A stretch of DNA of 37,923 nucleotides from CAZGMN01 sp964645765 (GTDB lineage Bacteria; Acidobacteriota; Aminicenantia; Aminicenantales; Aminicenantaceae), in contig CAZYBE010000029.1 in assembly GCA_964645765.1 (NCBI GenBank), forward strand, positions 1 to 37,923. The letters are read 5' to 3'. Under the pieces are notes generated by a model. That model ran no database searches. It saw only the letters and a list, made by a program, of their open reading frames with translations, and was not told the origin of the DNA. A program made the translations under genes and the position numbers. Of this stretch, positions 1 to 9,200 are shown piece by piece; the stretch's first letter is position 1, and the number at the start of each line of letters is the position of its first letter.

Positions 1-327
1 AAATTCTACCTTCACCCGCTTTCCAATCTTCAGCTCCTCAAAATTGAAGTCCACTATCTGTCCTGTCAGCTTCACTCCGTCATCGAGCTCGACAATTCCC
101 ACGGCATAAGGAGCCTGGTCGACAAACTGCTGGGGAGGAACACGGATGATGGTAAAGGTGAGCACTTTTCCTGTTTCAGCGAGTTTCTTCATCTCGAATT
201 CTCTGTTCTTGCAGCGCGGACAGATGAGCCGGGGCGGGAAGACTACGAGCCCGCAGTTCTTGCACTTGCCGGCTTCGAGCCTGTAGCGTTGAGGATACTC
301 TCTCCAGTATCTCGATGGTGTCGGCAT
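1..327 (-). CDS. Zn-ribbon/OB-fold DUF35 acyl-CoA-associated protein (3' end cut off by window)
   Basis: The first 109 codons are visible and the gene runs off the left edge without a stop. The start is ATG at 327, behind a strong AAGGAGG-like ribosome site 11 bases after the thiolase stop. Residues 22-39 carry a rubredoxin-like zinc knuckle (C22-x2-C25 and C36-x2-C39), followed by an OB-fold-like stretch (KVLTFTIIRVPPQQF, then APYAVGIVELDDG). This is the standard layout of DUF35 proteins. In archaea these bridge acetoacetyl-CoA thiolase and HMG-CoA synthase so that the intermediate is passed between active sites. The two genes directly upstream are exactly those partners, so the same bridging role is inferred. 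Other DUF35 proteins serve unrelated thiolases, but the gene context favours the archaeal complex. Confidence 0.9.
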   Translation of the reverse strand, partial: MPTPSRYWREYPQRYRLEAGKCKNCGLVVFPPRLICPRCKNREFEMKKLAETGKVLTFTIIRVPPQQFVDQAPYAVGIVELDDGVKLTGQIVDFNFEELKIGKRVKVEF

Positions 328-337
328 TTTTTCCTCC

Positions 338-1492
338 TTACTCCCTCTCCAAGATGTGGACGAGCGTGCTTCCGCCGCTGCCGCCCATGTTCTGGGTCAT
401 CCCAACCCTTGCACCCTTGACCTGCCTCTCGCCTGCCTCGCCTCTGAGCTGCTTGACAATCTCCACAACCTGGGCGACACCTGTTGCTCCGACCGGATGG
501 CCTTTGGCTTTTAAGCCGCCGCTGGTGTTGACCGGTATCTTGCCCCCGAGTGAAGTTACTCCCAGCTCCACAGCCTGTCCTCCTCTCCCTTTTTCCACAA
601 GTCCCAGCGCCTCGGTGACGCAGATTTCAGCGATGGTGAAACAGTCGTGGACTTCAATCACATGCATATCTTTAGGCTCTTTATTCGCCATGGAATAAGC
701 CTTCTTTGCAGCCTGGTAAGTCGCTTCAAGCCAGGTGATATCCTTCCTTGAGCTGAGCGCGATGCTGTCAGTGGCATGTCCGCTGCCGATGATTTTCACC
801 ACAGGCTTCTTCATCTTCCTGGCCATCTCGACAGGACAGAGGACGACTGCTGCGGCACCATCAGTAATTGGCGAGCAATCCAGGATTCGAAGCGGGTCGG
901 CGACCATCACTGAATTGAGAACCGAATCAACCGTAATCTCATAAGGAAATTGGGCTAAAGGATTCTTGGAGCCGTTGTGGTGGTTTTTGACAGCGACCAT
1001 GGCCAGCTGTTCCCTGGTCGTCCCGTATTTTTCCATGTGTGCCCTGGCTATTAAGGCATATAGGCCTGGAAAGGTTATGCCATGAAAGCCTTCGTATTCC
1101 TGGTCAGCAGCCGTGCCTAAAGCATAGGTGGCTTCATGCCCGCTGACATCGGTCATCTTCTCTACGCCGCTGACGAGAACAACATCGCTCATGCCAGAAG
1201 CGACATCGATAAATCCCATCCTCAGAGCAAGGCCGCCTGAAGCGCAGGCTGATTCGACTCTTGCCGAAGGCGTGGGAACCTGGCTCAGATAATCGGCGAG
1301 AAGAGAAGCGAGATGCTCCTGGCCGACAAAAAGGCCAGAGGACATGCAGCCGATGTACATCGAGTCGATTTTTTCGACACCAGCGTCATCCAGAGCAAGA
1401 AGTGCTGCTTCGACAAAGATTGTTCTCAACGACTTCTCCCACAGCTCCCCCCATTTTGTCATTCCGAGACCAATGACAGCAACTTCTCTCAT
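338..1492 (-). CDS. Thiolase (archaeal-type acetyl-CoA C-acetyltransferase)
   Basis: A 384-aa thiolase-fold enzyme that would condense two acetyl-CoA to acetoacetyl-CoA in the cytosol. The nucleophile is C83 in ESACASGG; the histidines are H282 in the HDCF motif and H332 in GHPVGATG. The second catalytic cysteine of classical biosynthetic thiolases (CxGGG near the C-terminus) is replaced by QNMGGSGG, as in the SCP2-like/archaeal branch. The start is an ATG preceded by AGGAG, which overlaps the stop of the HMG-CoA synthase gene 9 bases upstream; this implies an operon in the order HMGCS, thiolase, DUF35. Physical partnership with both neighbours is expected from the archaeal complex. A role in another acyl-CoA condensation cannot be excluded from sequence alone. 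Confidence 0.92.
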   Translation of the reverse strand: MREVAVIGLGMTKWGELWEKSLRTIFVEAALLALDDAGVEKIDSMYIGCMSSGLFVGQEHLASLLADYLSQVPTPSARVESACASGGLALRMGFIDVASGMSDVVLVSGVEKMTDVSGHEATYALGTAADQEYEGFHGITFPGLYALIARAHMEKYGTTREQLAMVAVKNHHNGSKNPLAQFPYEITVDSVLNSVMVADPLRILDCSPITDGAAAVVLCPVEMARKMKKPVVKIIGSGHATDSIALSSRKDITWLEATYQAAKKAYSMANKEPKDMHVIEVHDCFTIAEICVTEALGLVEKGRGGQAVELGVTSLGGKIPVNTSGGLKAKGHPVGATGVAQVVEIVKQLRGEAGERQVKGARVGMTQNMGGSGGSTLVHILERE

Positions 1493-1501
1493 TTTCTTCT
1501 C

Positions 1502-2548
1502 CTAAACAGCCTTTTTGATTTTTTGGCGGAACTTGGCGTAGACACCATAATCAAGGTAACGTTTATTTTTATCGAGCAATTCCCTTGTTCTTGGAGCAAG
1601 GTCTCTTGCCTCATCAATCCTTTCCGTCACCTCGAAGATGAAGGCATCGCTTCCTGCCCCTGAGCCATAAGAAACAATCAGAACCTTATCTCCAGGCTTG
1701 GAGATATCCAGCGTTGCCGTCAAGCCCATGGGCGAGGAGCCAGAATAGGTGTTGCCCAGCTTGTTGACCAGCCAGCCAGGCTCAATCTGCTTCTTCTCAA
1801 AGCCCAGGAGGCTGCCAACCCTGAAGGGGAATTTCCCGTTTGGCTGGTGAAAGATGACATAGTCGAAATCCTTCGGCTTCATTCCTGCCTTCTTCATAAT
1901 CCCTTCAGCCGCTCCGATGACGTGCTTGAAATAAGCCGGCTCACCGGTGAACCGTCCGCCATGTTGAGGGTAAAACTGGTATTCCCTCCGCCAGAAATCC
2001 GGAGTGTCGGTCATGTAGGAATAAGTCTCCAGAGCCTTGGCAATCAGCCTTTCACGGCCGAAGATGAAGGCTGCTGCGCCGGCTGCCGCAGTATATTCCA
2101 GGGCATCTCCTGGAGCTCCCTGAGAGGTGTCAGCTCCAACAGCCAGGCCGTATTTGATCTCACCGGCTTTGACCAAGCCCAGGGCCACAAACATCCCTTC
2201 AGTCCCGGCCTTGCAGGCAAATTCGAAATCGGCGGTGTGGACTTCAGGACTTGTTCCGATGGCCTCAGCCAGAACTGTTCCGCTCGGCTTGACCGCATAA
2301 GGATGGGACTCAGAGCCGACATAGACGGCACCAATCTCTATGGGGTTGATTTGAGCTCTTTTCAAGGCATTCTTGGATGCCTCCACAGCCATGGTGATTG
2401 TATCCTGGTCAGGAGAGGGAACGGATTTCTCCTCCAGCATCAAACCTTTCTTGTAGCTCGGAGCATCTGCTCCCCAGACTTTGGCGATTTCCTCAACCTT
2501 GATCCTGTTTCGCGGAACATAGGCTCCGTAGCCAACAATACCTTCCAT
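1502..2548 (-). CDS. Hydroxymethylglutaryl-CoA synthase, archaeal type
   Basis: A 348-aa protein at the usual length for archaeal/PksG-like HMG-CoA synthases and shorter than eukaryotic forms. It would add acetyl-CoA to acetoacetyl-CoA to give HMG-CoA, the first committed intermediate of the mevalonate route. The catalytic triad is visible: E80 in YVGSESHP, C112 in DFEFACKAGTEG and H234 in VIFHQPNGKFP. The ATG start has a GGAGG site 6 bases upstream. It is the promoter-proximal gene of the minus-strand operon. HMG-CoA reductase and the later mevalonate enzymes are not in the window, so the complete pathway is inferred. Acyl carrier protein-dependent polyketide beta-branching HMGCS is an alternative, but no ACP or PKS gene is near. 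Confidence 0.93.
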   Translation of the reverse strand: MEGIVGYGAYVPRNRIKVEEIAKVWGADAPSYKKGLMLEEKSVPSPDQDTITMAVEASKNALKRAQINPIEIGAVYVGSESHPYAVKPSGTVLAEAIGTSPEVHTADFEFACKAGTEGMFVALGLVKAGEIKYGLAVGADTSQGAPGDALEYTAAAGAAAFIFGRERLIAKALETYSYMTDTPDFWRREYQFYPQHGGRFTGEPAYFKHVIGAAEGIMKKAGMKPKDFDYVIFHQPNGKFPFRVGSLLGFEKKQIEPGWLVNKLGNTYSGSSPMGLTATLDISKPGDKVLIVSYGSGAGSDAFIFEVTERIDEARDLAPRTRELLDKNKRYLDYGVYAKFRQKIKKAV

Positions 2549-2680
2549 TTATCGCCTCCGTTTTTTGAGATGAAAGAGTTTTGAATCAGACATGAGGAAA
2601 AGATGATGAACAATACAAAGAAAATGAAATTCAATTAGAGGCTATCGTGTCATATCTTGAATTCTAAGTCAAGAATTATT

Positions 2681-2764
2681 AGGGGACAGGCCGCTTTTTT
2701 ACAATAATCAAAAATCTTCTCTTTTCTCGCTTAAGACTAAGAATAAAAAAGCTGCCTGTCCCCT
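2681..2764. repeat. GGGGACAG...CTGTCCCC inverted repeat element
   Basis: The left arm AGGGGACAGGCCGCTTTTTT (2681-2700) is mirrored by a right arm at about 2745-2764, whose reverse complement reads AGGGGACAGGCAGCTTTTTT, one mismatch over 20 bases. About 44 bases of AT-rich spacer lie between. Each arm ends in a T-run, so it could terminate transcription in both directions, but it sits between two divergent 5' ends, where a terminator has no obvious job. A REP-like or miniature mobile element is the better reading. Confidence 0.65.
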
Positions 2765-2891
2765 TTTTTTATGGGTGTTCTAAAAACATGCCGGTCGCCA
2801 CGACATCAATGATAAAGCAATGAATTGTTTTTAAATAAATTGTTTATAAAATGAAGATAAAATTGTAAAATAGATGTCAAATAAGGAAATG

Positions 2892-2918
2892 AAAACTTTG
2901 AAGGTGGGTTTGCGTCTC
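2892..2918 (+). promoter_or_regulatory. Candidate ECF-sigma promoter for the RND operon
   Basis: AAAACTT (2892-2898), 15 bases, then GTCTC (2914-2918) resembles the GGAACTT-N15/16-GTCTA ECF motif found directly in front of the ECF sigma gene at 9320-9347. It lies 43 bases before the RND1 start. The -35 lacks the GG of the consensus, so the match is suggestive only. Confidence 0.4.
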
Positions 2919-2961
2919 TATTGTTGGTTGAGTCATAATAATTCAAATTAGGGCAAAGCCG

Positions 2962-5900
2962 ATGAAAATAGCCGATTTCTCGATCAAGCGGCCAGTGGCT
3001 TTATTGATGTTCTATCTGGCCGTTATCACCTTGGGTTTTGTCTCGCTTCGAGAATTGAGCGTCGACCTTCTCCCGGACATTAGCTATCCCCGCCTTTCTG
3101 TCGTCACCCAATGCCGTGGAGTTGCCCCAGAGGAAATAGAGACTCTTGTCACCGCACCCCTTGAGACTGAAGTGAGCCGGATTCCTGGGATTCGTCGCGT
3201 GGAATCCATCTCCAAGGAAGGCGTCTCTTATATGACTCTTGAGTTCAACTGGGGAATAGACATGGACTTCACCATGCTCCACACCAGGGAGAAGCTCGAT
3301 AACGCTCGCCACAGTCTGCCGGAGGATGCTGAAAACCCGACAATCATTGCCTTGGACCCGCAGAGCAAGCCGATCATGGTTCTGACCATCTCGGGCGATA
3401 GAGGCCTTCTCGAGCTCAAGGAGTTTGCTGAGGAGCTGGTCAAGCCGCGCCTGGAGCAGATTGAGGGGATTGGCTCAGCCGAGGTCACTGGCGGAGTCGA
3501 ACGGGAAATACACATAGAAATCAATCCCCAGCTTCTCGCTCTCTACGGACTGACCATTGACGAGGTCTCCAATCAAATCAATTACTTCAACCAGAGCCTG
3601 CAGGGAGGAACCATCAGAAAAGGCAGGTTCAAGTATGCGCTGAGAATTATAGGAGAATTCGAAGCTGTAAGCGAGATAGGAGAAATCAGCCTGCTGACGA
3701 CAAAGGAGAGAGGAGTTGTCAGGCTCAAAGATGTGGCCACGATACAAGACTCGATAAAAGAGCGGGAGGGAATGAGCCGCCTGAACGGAAAGGAGAGTAT
3801 CGGAATCCTGGTCAGGAAGGAAGCCGGAGCGAACACGGTTAAAGTCACAAGAATGGCAAAGACTGTGATCGAGCAGATAACAAAAGAAAATCCTCAAGTC
3901 AATATCATGACCGTTTCTGAGCAATCTAAATATATCGAACAGGCCATTTCCACCACCCTGGATGAAATCATCGAGGGAGCCATTCTCGCTTTCCTGACTC
4001 TGCTCATCTTTCTTCAAGAATGGAAAACACCTCTGATCATCGACACCGTCATTCCCATCTCAATTATCGGCACTTTTAATTTACTTTATTTTAATAATAT
4101 CACCCTCAACATCATGTCCCTGGGCGGCCTGGCTCTGGGAGTGGGCATGCTCGATGACTGTGCGGTCGTTGTCTCCGAGAATATCTTCAGACACAGGAGC
4201 CAGGGAAAAAGCCTGTCAGAAGCGGCTTACGTCGGAACAAAAGAAGTGGGAATGGCGGTGACAGCCACAGCCCTGACGACTATCGTCGTTTTTCTTCCGG
4301 TGATCTACGTTCATGGAGTGGCTGGCCCGTTGTTTAAAGATACAGCCCTGACAGTAACTTTCTCCCTTCTCTCTTCTCTGCTTGTCTCTTTGACTCTGCT
4401 TCCCATGCTGCAGTCGCGGAAATTTGAGCTGCAGGGTGTCAGAAAAGAATCTACCGAGAAAGAAAAAATAAGCGCCGAGAGAGCGCCCGGGCAGAAAGCG
4501 AAACTGGGGTTTCTGCTCTATCCTTTCAAGGGATTAAAATGGCTTCTCTATATGATTTTTAAAGGCATTTATTTCGTCATCAATTTTGTCTTGAGCTACA
4601 TCGTTCAGCTCCTTGCTCTCATCCTTCATTATCTGAGCCTGCCCTTCAAGCCTATACTCAATGCAATTTTTAAAGGATTCAATTTTGTCTATCAAAGATT
4701 TGTCGCCCGCTACCTGCAATTTCTCAAATGGAGCCTGGACAACAAGGGAAAAGTCATCGCCAGCTTTATTGTATTCTTCGGGCTGACTTTCTTTATGGGC
4801 ACTCAAATCCGCCGCGAGCTGATGCCCAAGCTTGAAGCTTCCTCCTTTGAATTGTATCTGAAGACGCCTGTTGATTATTCGCTCGAGCAGACTGCAGAAA
4901 CCGTTACTGCTGTGGAGCGATTCTTGAAAGAGAATGAATCGGTCAAGCTGACCTTTTCCCAAATCGGGGTGGTCAGCGGCATGGAAAGTCTGAATCCGGA
5001 CATTTCCCTGAACTCAGCCAAGATTTACATCGAGGTGAAAAAACCTTCTCAGATGGAAGGAATTCTGGAAAGCTTAAGGCGCATGTTGGCAAACTATCCC
5101 GACCTCAGCTACTCCATTATCAGAGAACAATCCACACTGGCCCAATTCCTTGCTTTCTCGACGGCAGAAGTCGGGCTCAAGATTAAGGGAGACGACCTCA
5201 ACAGGCTCAGAGAGATCTCAGAAGAGCTGGTCGGAAAGCTGAGGAGCGTCAGCGGAATCGCCGACCTCAACACAAACATCGGAGAAGGCAAGCCTGAATT
5301 CTTGATGAAAATCAGAAAAGAAGCCCTTGAAAAATACGCGAACATCTCGCCCTGGGCAGTAGCCAATTTTCTGGTTGGTGCCGTGAGGGGCAAAAGGGCG
5401 ACTCAATTCAGAGAGTTAGAGAAAAGATACGACGTTCTGGTGCGCTTTGAAGAAAGCACAAGAGAAAGCATCGAATCAATCTTGAATGAGGAATTTCCTC
5501 ACAGCGGGAGATTGATTCCTTTGAGGGAACTGGTCAGCTATGAAATCTCCAGGGGACCTAAGGAGATTCGGAGGGAAAATCAACAGCGGGAGGTTTTGGT
5601 CACGGCAAACCTGCGGGGAGCGAAGATCAGCCAGGTTGTGCCCAGGATTAATGAAAAGATCAAGGAACTGTCCCTGCCAGCAAATTATCAAGTCATCTTC
5701 AGCGGCGAGCTCGAGGAGATGAAGAAATCTTTCAAAAGCCTGATCTTTGCGCTTATCCTGGCCATCCTTCTCAACTACATGATCATGGCCGCACAATTTG
5801 AATCCTTGCTTCATCCTTTTCTGGTCATGCTCACCCTGCCCATGGGAGCAGCCGGCGCATTCTTCATTCTGTTTATCACTGGACAGACTCTGAACGTGAT

Positions 5901-6237
5901 ATCCATCATCGGGATGGTGGTTCTGGTCGGCCTTGTCGTCGACGATGCCATTGTCGAGGTAGATTTCACCAACCAGCTCCGCAGAAGCGGGAAAGCTCTT
6001 CGAGAATCAGTTTTTGAAGCCTGCCGGCTGAGGTTAAGGCCGATTTTAATGGCATCTCTGAGCACAATTTTTGGGCTTATCCCTTTAGCCCTGGGTCTGG
6101 AAAGAGGAGCAGAGCTATTGAAACCCTTAGGAATAGTTGTTATCGGGGGGCTCACTTTCTCCACCTTTCTGACGCTCATCCTTATTCCGGTGACCTATGA
6201 ATGGGTTGAAAAACGGCGTTCGAAAGCTGAACAATGA
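2962..6237 (+). CDS. RND-family efflux transporter, AcrB/MdtB/CusA superfamily (RND1)
   Basis: At 1091 aa this is slightly longer than a typical inner-membrane RND pump (about 1030-1050). The protein opens with the family signature IADFSIKRPVALLMFYLAV. The TM4 proton-relay motif GVGMLDDCAVVVSEN places D398/D399 close to AcrB D407/D408; the second half repeats the motif as GLVVDDAIVEVDFTNQLRR. It should use the proton gradient to export hydrophobic compounds, lipids or metals from periplasm or membrane. About 100 residues separate TM6 and TM7 (around 485-588), roughly twice the usual connector, and contain several extra hydrophobic or amphipathic stretches. The stop overlaps the next start as ATGA, implying translational coupling and probably a mixed trimer like MdtBC. 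No membrane-fusion protein or TolC homologue is adjacent. The substrate is unknown. Confidence 0.93.
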   Translation: MKIADFSIKRPVALLMFYLAVITLGFVSLRELSVDLLPDISYPRLSVVTQCRGVAPEEIETLVTAPLETEVSRIPGIRRVESISKEGVSYMTLEFNWGIDMDFTMLHTREKLDNARHSLPEDAENPTIIALDPQSKPIMVLTISGDRGLLELKEFAEELVKPRLEQIEGIGSAEVTGGVEREIHIEINPQLLALYGLTIDEVSNQINYFNQSLQGGTIRKGRFKYALRIIGEFEAVSEIGEISLLTTKERGVVRLKDVATIQDSIKEREGMSRLNGKESIGILVRKEAGANTVKVTRMAKTVIEQITKENPQVNIMTVSEQSKYIEQAISTTLDEIIEGAILAFLTLLIFLQEWKTPLIIDTVIPISIIGTFNLLYFNNITLNIMSLGGLALGVGMLDDCAVVVSENIFRHRSQGKSLSEAAYVGTKEVGMAVTATALTTIVVFLPVIYVHGVAGPLFKDTALTVTFSLLSSLLVSLTLLPMLQSRKFELQGVRKESTEKEKISAERAPGQKAKLGFLLYPFKGLKWLLYMIFKGIYFVINFVLSYIVQLLALILHYLSLPFKPILNAIFKGFNFVYQRFVARYLQFLKWSLDNKGKVIASFIVFFGLTFFMGTQIRRELMPKLEASSFELYLKTPVDYSLEQTAETVTAVERFLKENESVKLTFSQIGVVSGMESLNPDISLNSAKIYIEVKKPSQMEGILESLRRMLANYPDLSYSIIREQSTLAQFLAFSTAEVGLKIKGDDLNRLREISEELVGKLRSVSGIADLNTNIGEGKPEFLMKIRKEALEKYANISPWAVANFLVGAVRGKRATQFRELEKRYDVLVRFEESTRESIESILNEEFPHSGRLIPLRELVSYEISRGPKEIRRENQQREVLVTANLRGAKISQVVPRINEKIKELSLPANYQVIFSGELEEMKKSFKSLIFALILAILLNYMIMAAQFESLLHPFLVMLTLPMGAAGAFFILFITGQTLNVISIIGMVVLVGLVVDDAIVEVDFTNQLRRSGKALRESVFEACRLRLRPILMASLSTIFGLIPLALGLERGAELLKPLGIVVIGGLTFSTFLTLILIPVTYEWVEKRRSKAEQ

Positions 6238-9200
6238 AGTTTTTTATCGATAGGCCGGTTGCCACAGCCATGGTCTATCTGGCTTTGCTGGCCCTCGGAG
6301 TCTATTCTTACCTAAACACCCCCCTTGAGCTCGTGCCCGAGGAAAGTTACCCGAGAGTCTTTATCAGAACTCGCTGGCCTGGCGCTCCCCCTGAGGTTAT
6401 TCAAACTCAGGTCACAGCCCCTCTTGAGGAGGTTGCAGCGAATGTCAAGGGAGTGAGGAAGATTACCTCAACCTCTCAAATCAATTCCTCGATCATCACC
6501 CTCGAGTTTGACCCCAAGACCAACATGGAATTCTCAACCCTCGCCCTCAGGGAAGAGATTGCAAAGATTAGAGAGAAGTTGCCTTATGGAGTCAGGCCTG
6601 AAGTCCAGCCCTATATCCCTGAAGACTTCAGCGTCAAGCCTTTACTCAATTACACAATCTCTGGAAATTATTCTCTTCAGAAATTGAGGGAGATAGTCAA
6701 GGATAGACTGGAATTCGGGATAGGCGCGATCAAGGGAGTGGCAAGCGCAAGGATCAGCGGCGGCTCAGACCCTGAGCTGAGAATCATCATGGATGAGAAG
6801 AAATTAAAGGCTTATGACATTCATCCCTACGAGATAAGCTATGCCTTAAGTCAGAGGCTTCAGACATATCCAGCAGGAAGAGTGAAAGATGGAAGCCAGG
6901 AGTTTATCTTCAAAGTCTCTGATGCCGTGAACAAAACCAGGGAGCTCAGCGAGACCATCATCTCTTATTCAGGAAACAATCCTTTAAAATTAAAAGACCT
7001 GGCTCAGCTCGTCCCTTCTTATACAGATATTTATGAAATAAGAAGAATAAACGGCCAGCCAACAGTCACACTGACAATCCTTAAAGAACCAGGAACGAAC
7101 ACCTTGAAGGTTGTCCGTGAGGTCAAGGCAAAACTGGAGCAGGTGAAGAAAGAATTGCCGTCTGATTTGATTTTCAGAATTGTGAACGACGAGAGCAAGG
7201 AGGTTCGAAAAAACCTGAACAACCTTTACCTTCTGGCAACGATCATCACTGTCATTGTTTTTATCATGATTTTCATTGTGCTGAGAAGCCTGAAGCCCTC
7301 ACTCTTGATTCTCTCATCCATACTCTTTTCTGTAGTCATTACTTTTAATCTCATTTATATCTTCAAGATTTCGATGAATGTTCTGACCCTTGGCGCTCTG
7401 GCTCTGGGCTTTGGTATGTTCGTCGACAACGCTATCGTCGTTTTTGAGAATACTCTTCGTCTCCGGGAAAAAGGCCTCTCCCCTCTTCAAGCTGCTCTCC
7501 AGGCGCCAAAAGAAGTGTTTGTAGCTGTTCTGGCTTCAACCTTGACCACGATAAGCGTCTTCTTCGCCTTCGCCTATTTTCAGGGCCGCCTGAGAATGTA
7601 CTACCTTCCCTTGGCCATTGTCATTTCTTCGGCTCTTTCCGCCTCTCTCCTTGTCTCTTTCTCTTTAATTCCTGCCTTGAGCCCTGGGCTAATCAAGAGA
7701 CCGAGAAAACTCAGAGAGGAGAAGTTTCGAGGCTCCTTCGAGAAATTCCTAAAATTTACGCTTCGCCATCCTCTGGAAATTATCTGCATTGTCATCGCCA
7801 TCCTTTACGGGACTTACAGGTGGTTTAAGGCAGAAGTGACAATCGGTGAATTCTTTCACTGGTATTCAGAGCAGAGCCTCAGCGTCTATGTCAGGATGCC
7901 TCCTGGGACCGAGATTGAAACAATAGATGGCGTGATCAAAAAGTTCGAGGCAAGAGCCCTGGAGGCAGATTACGAGAAGGAGATGAACACTTCTGTTTCT
8001 GCAGAGTACGCGCTGATAACCATTACTTTTCCTCCTGAAATCGAGTACTCCTACCGCCCTTACCTGCTGAAAGAGCAATTGATCCAGCTTGCCACCCAGT
8101 TTGCAGGAATAAACATCAGCATTTCTGGATTTGACCCACAAAGCTACTATTCAAGCGGCCTTGGCAGCGGGACGTATTATGAATCGAACATAAAATTTTA
8201 TGGCTATAATCTAAAAAAATTAGGTGAAATCACATCCGAGCTCGCCCAGACATTAAAAAAGAACCCCCGTATCAAAGATTGGAGAATTACCTCCAGCCGT
8301 TATGGTTGGTGGGGAGAGGATTCCTTTGAGTATATCTTGAAAATCGATAACGAAGCCATGAGAAAATACAACATCGACCCCCGCTACCTCTACTCCCATT
8401 TCAGCTCTCTTGTAAGAGGAACTTTCGGCATACCGCTCAAAGCAAAAATCGAGGGAAAGGAAACGAACATTTCGATAAAGTTTCCTAAAACAGAGTCAAT
8501 GGACATCAACACTCTTCTTAATTCTTTAATAAAGACACCAGGAGGCGAATATTTAAGGCTCAAAGAAATCACTATTTTGCAGGAAAAGCTTATTGCCAGC
8601 TCCATCGACCGGGAGAACCAGCAATTCCAGCAGACAGTAGCCTGGGAATTCAGGGGGCCTTCCAAAGCTGCAGATAATTACAAGAAGGCTATTTTCTCAA
8701 GCCTGAGATTGCCTCCCGGCTTTTCGGCAACTCTTGGAGAGGAATGGAGATGGATGACTGAACAAGAAAAGGGCCAGATTAAATTTGCCATTATCTTTTC
8801 CCTGATTATCATCTTCATGATTCTGGCTGCTCTTTATGAATCGCTCATCCAGCCCTTTATCGTCATGCTGGCCGTTCCTCTGGAATTAATCGGAGTCTTC
8901 CTGGCTTTTATCATCGCCGGCTATCCCTTCGATTCCTCGGGTTACGTGGGAGTTATCCTTCTTGGAGGAATTGTCGTCAACAATTCCATCCTTGTTGTTG
9001 ACAACATCAATCATAAAAGAAAGCAGGGGGTTCCGCTCCTCGAGGCTGTTTTGAAAGGGACCAGGGAAAGAGTCAGGCCCATCTTCATGACCACCAGCAC
9101 AACTGTTTTTGGAATCCTGCCCATGCTCTTGATCAAGCTCGAGGTAGGGAAAAGGCAGATCTGGTCTTCGCTGGCCCTCTGCACCGCAGGAGGGCTGGTT

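Larger units (their letters stand above)
2549..2961. other. Divergent intergenic region between mevalonate operon and RND operon
   Basis: This 413-bp stretch holds no convincing gene. It contains the leader of the minus-strand HMGCS operon, an inverted-repeat element at 2681-2764, a very AT-rich tract at 2820-2875, and an ECF-like promoter at 2892-2918 facing the RND genes. The RND1 start at 2962 is preceded by a modest TAGGG ribosome site. Confidence 0.7.

Noticed and set aside
1847..2584. 245-aa open frame antisense to HMG-CoA synthase
   Set aside because: The opposite strand encodes a complete enzyme with its catalytic triad; this is coincidental.
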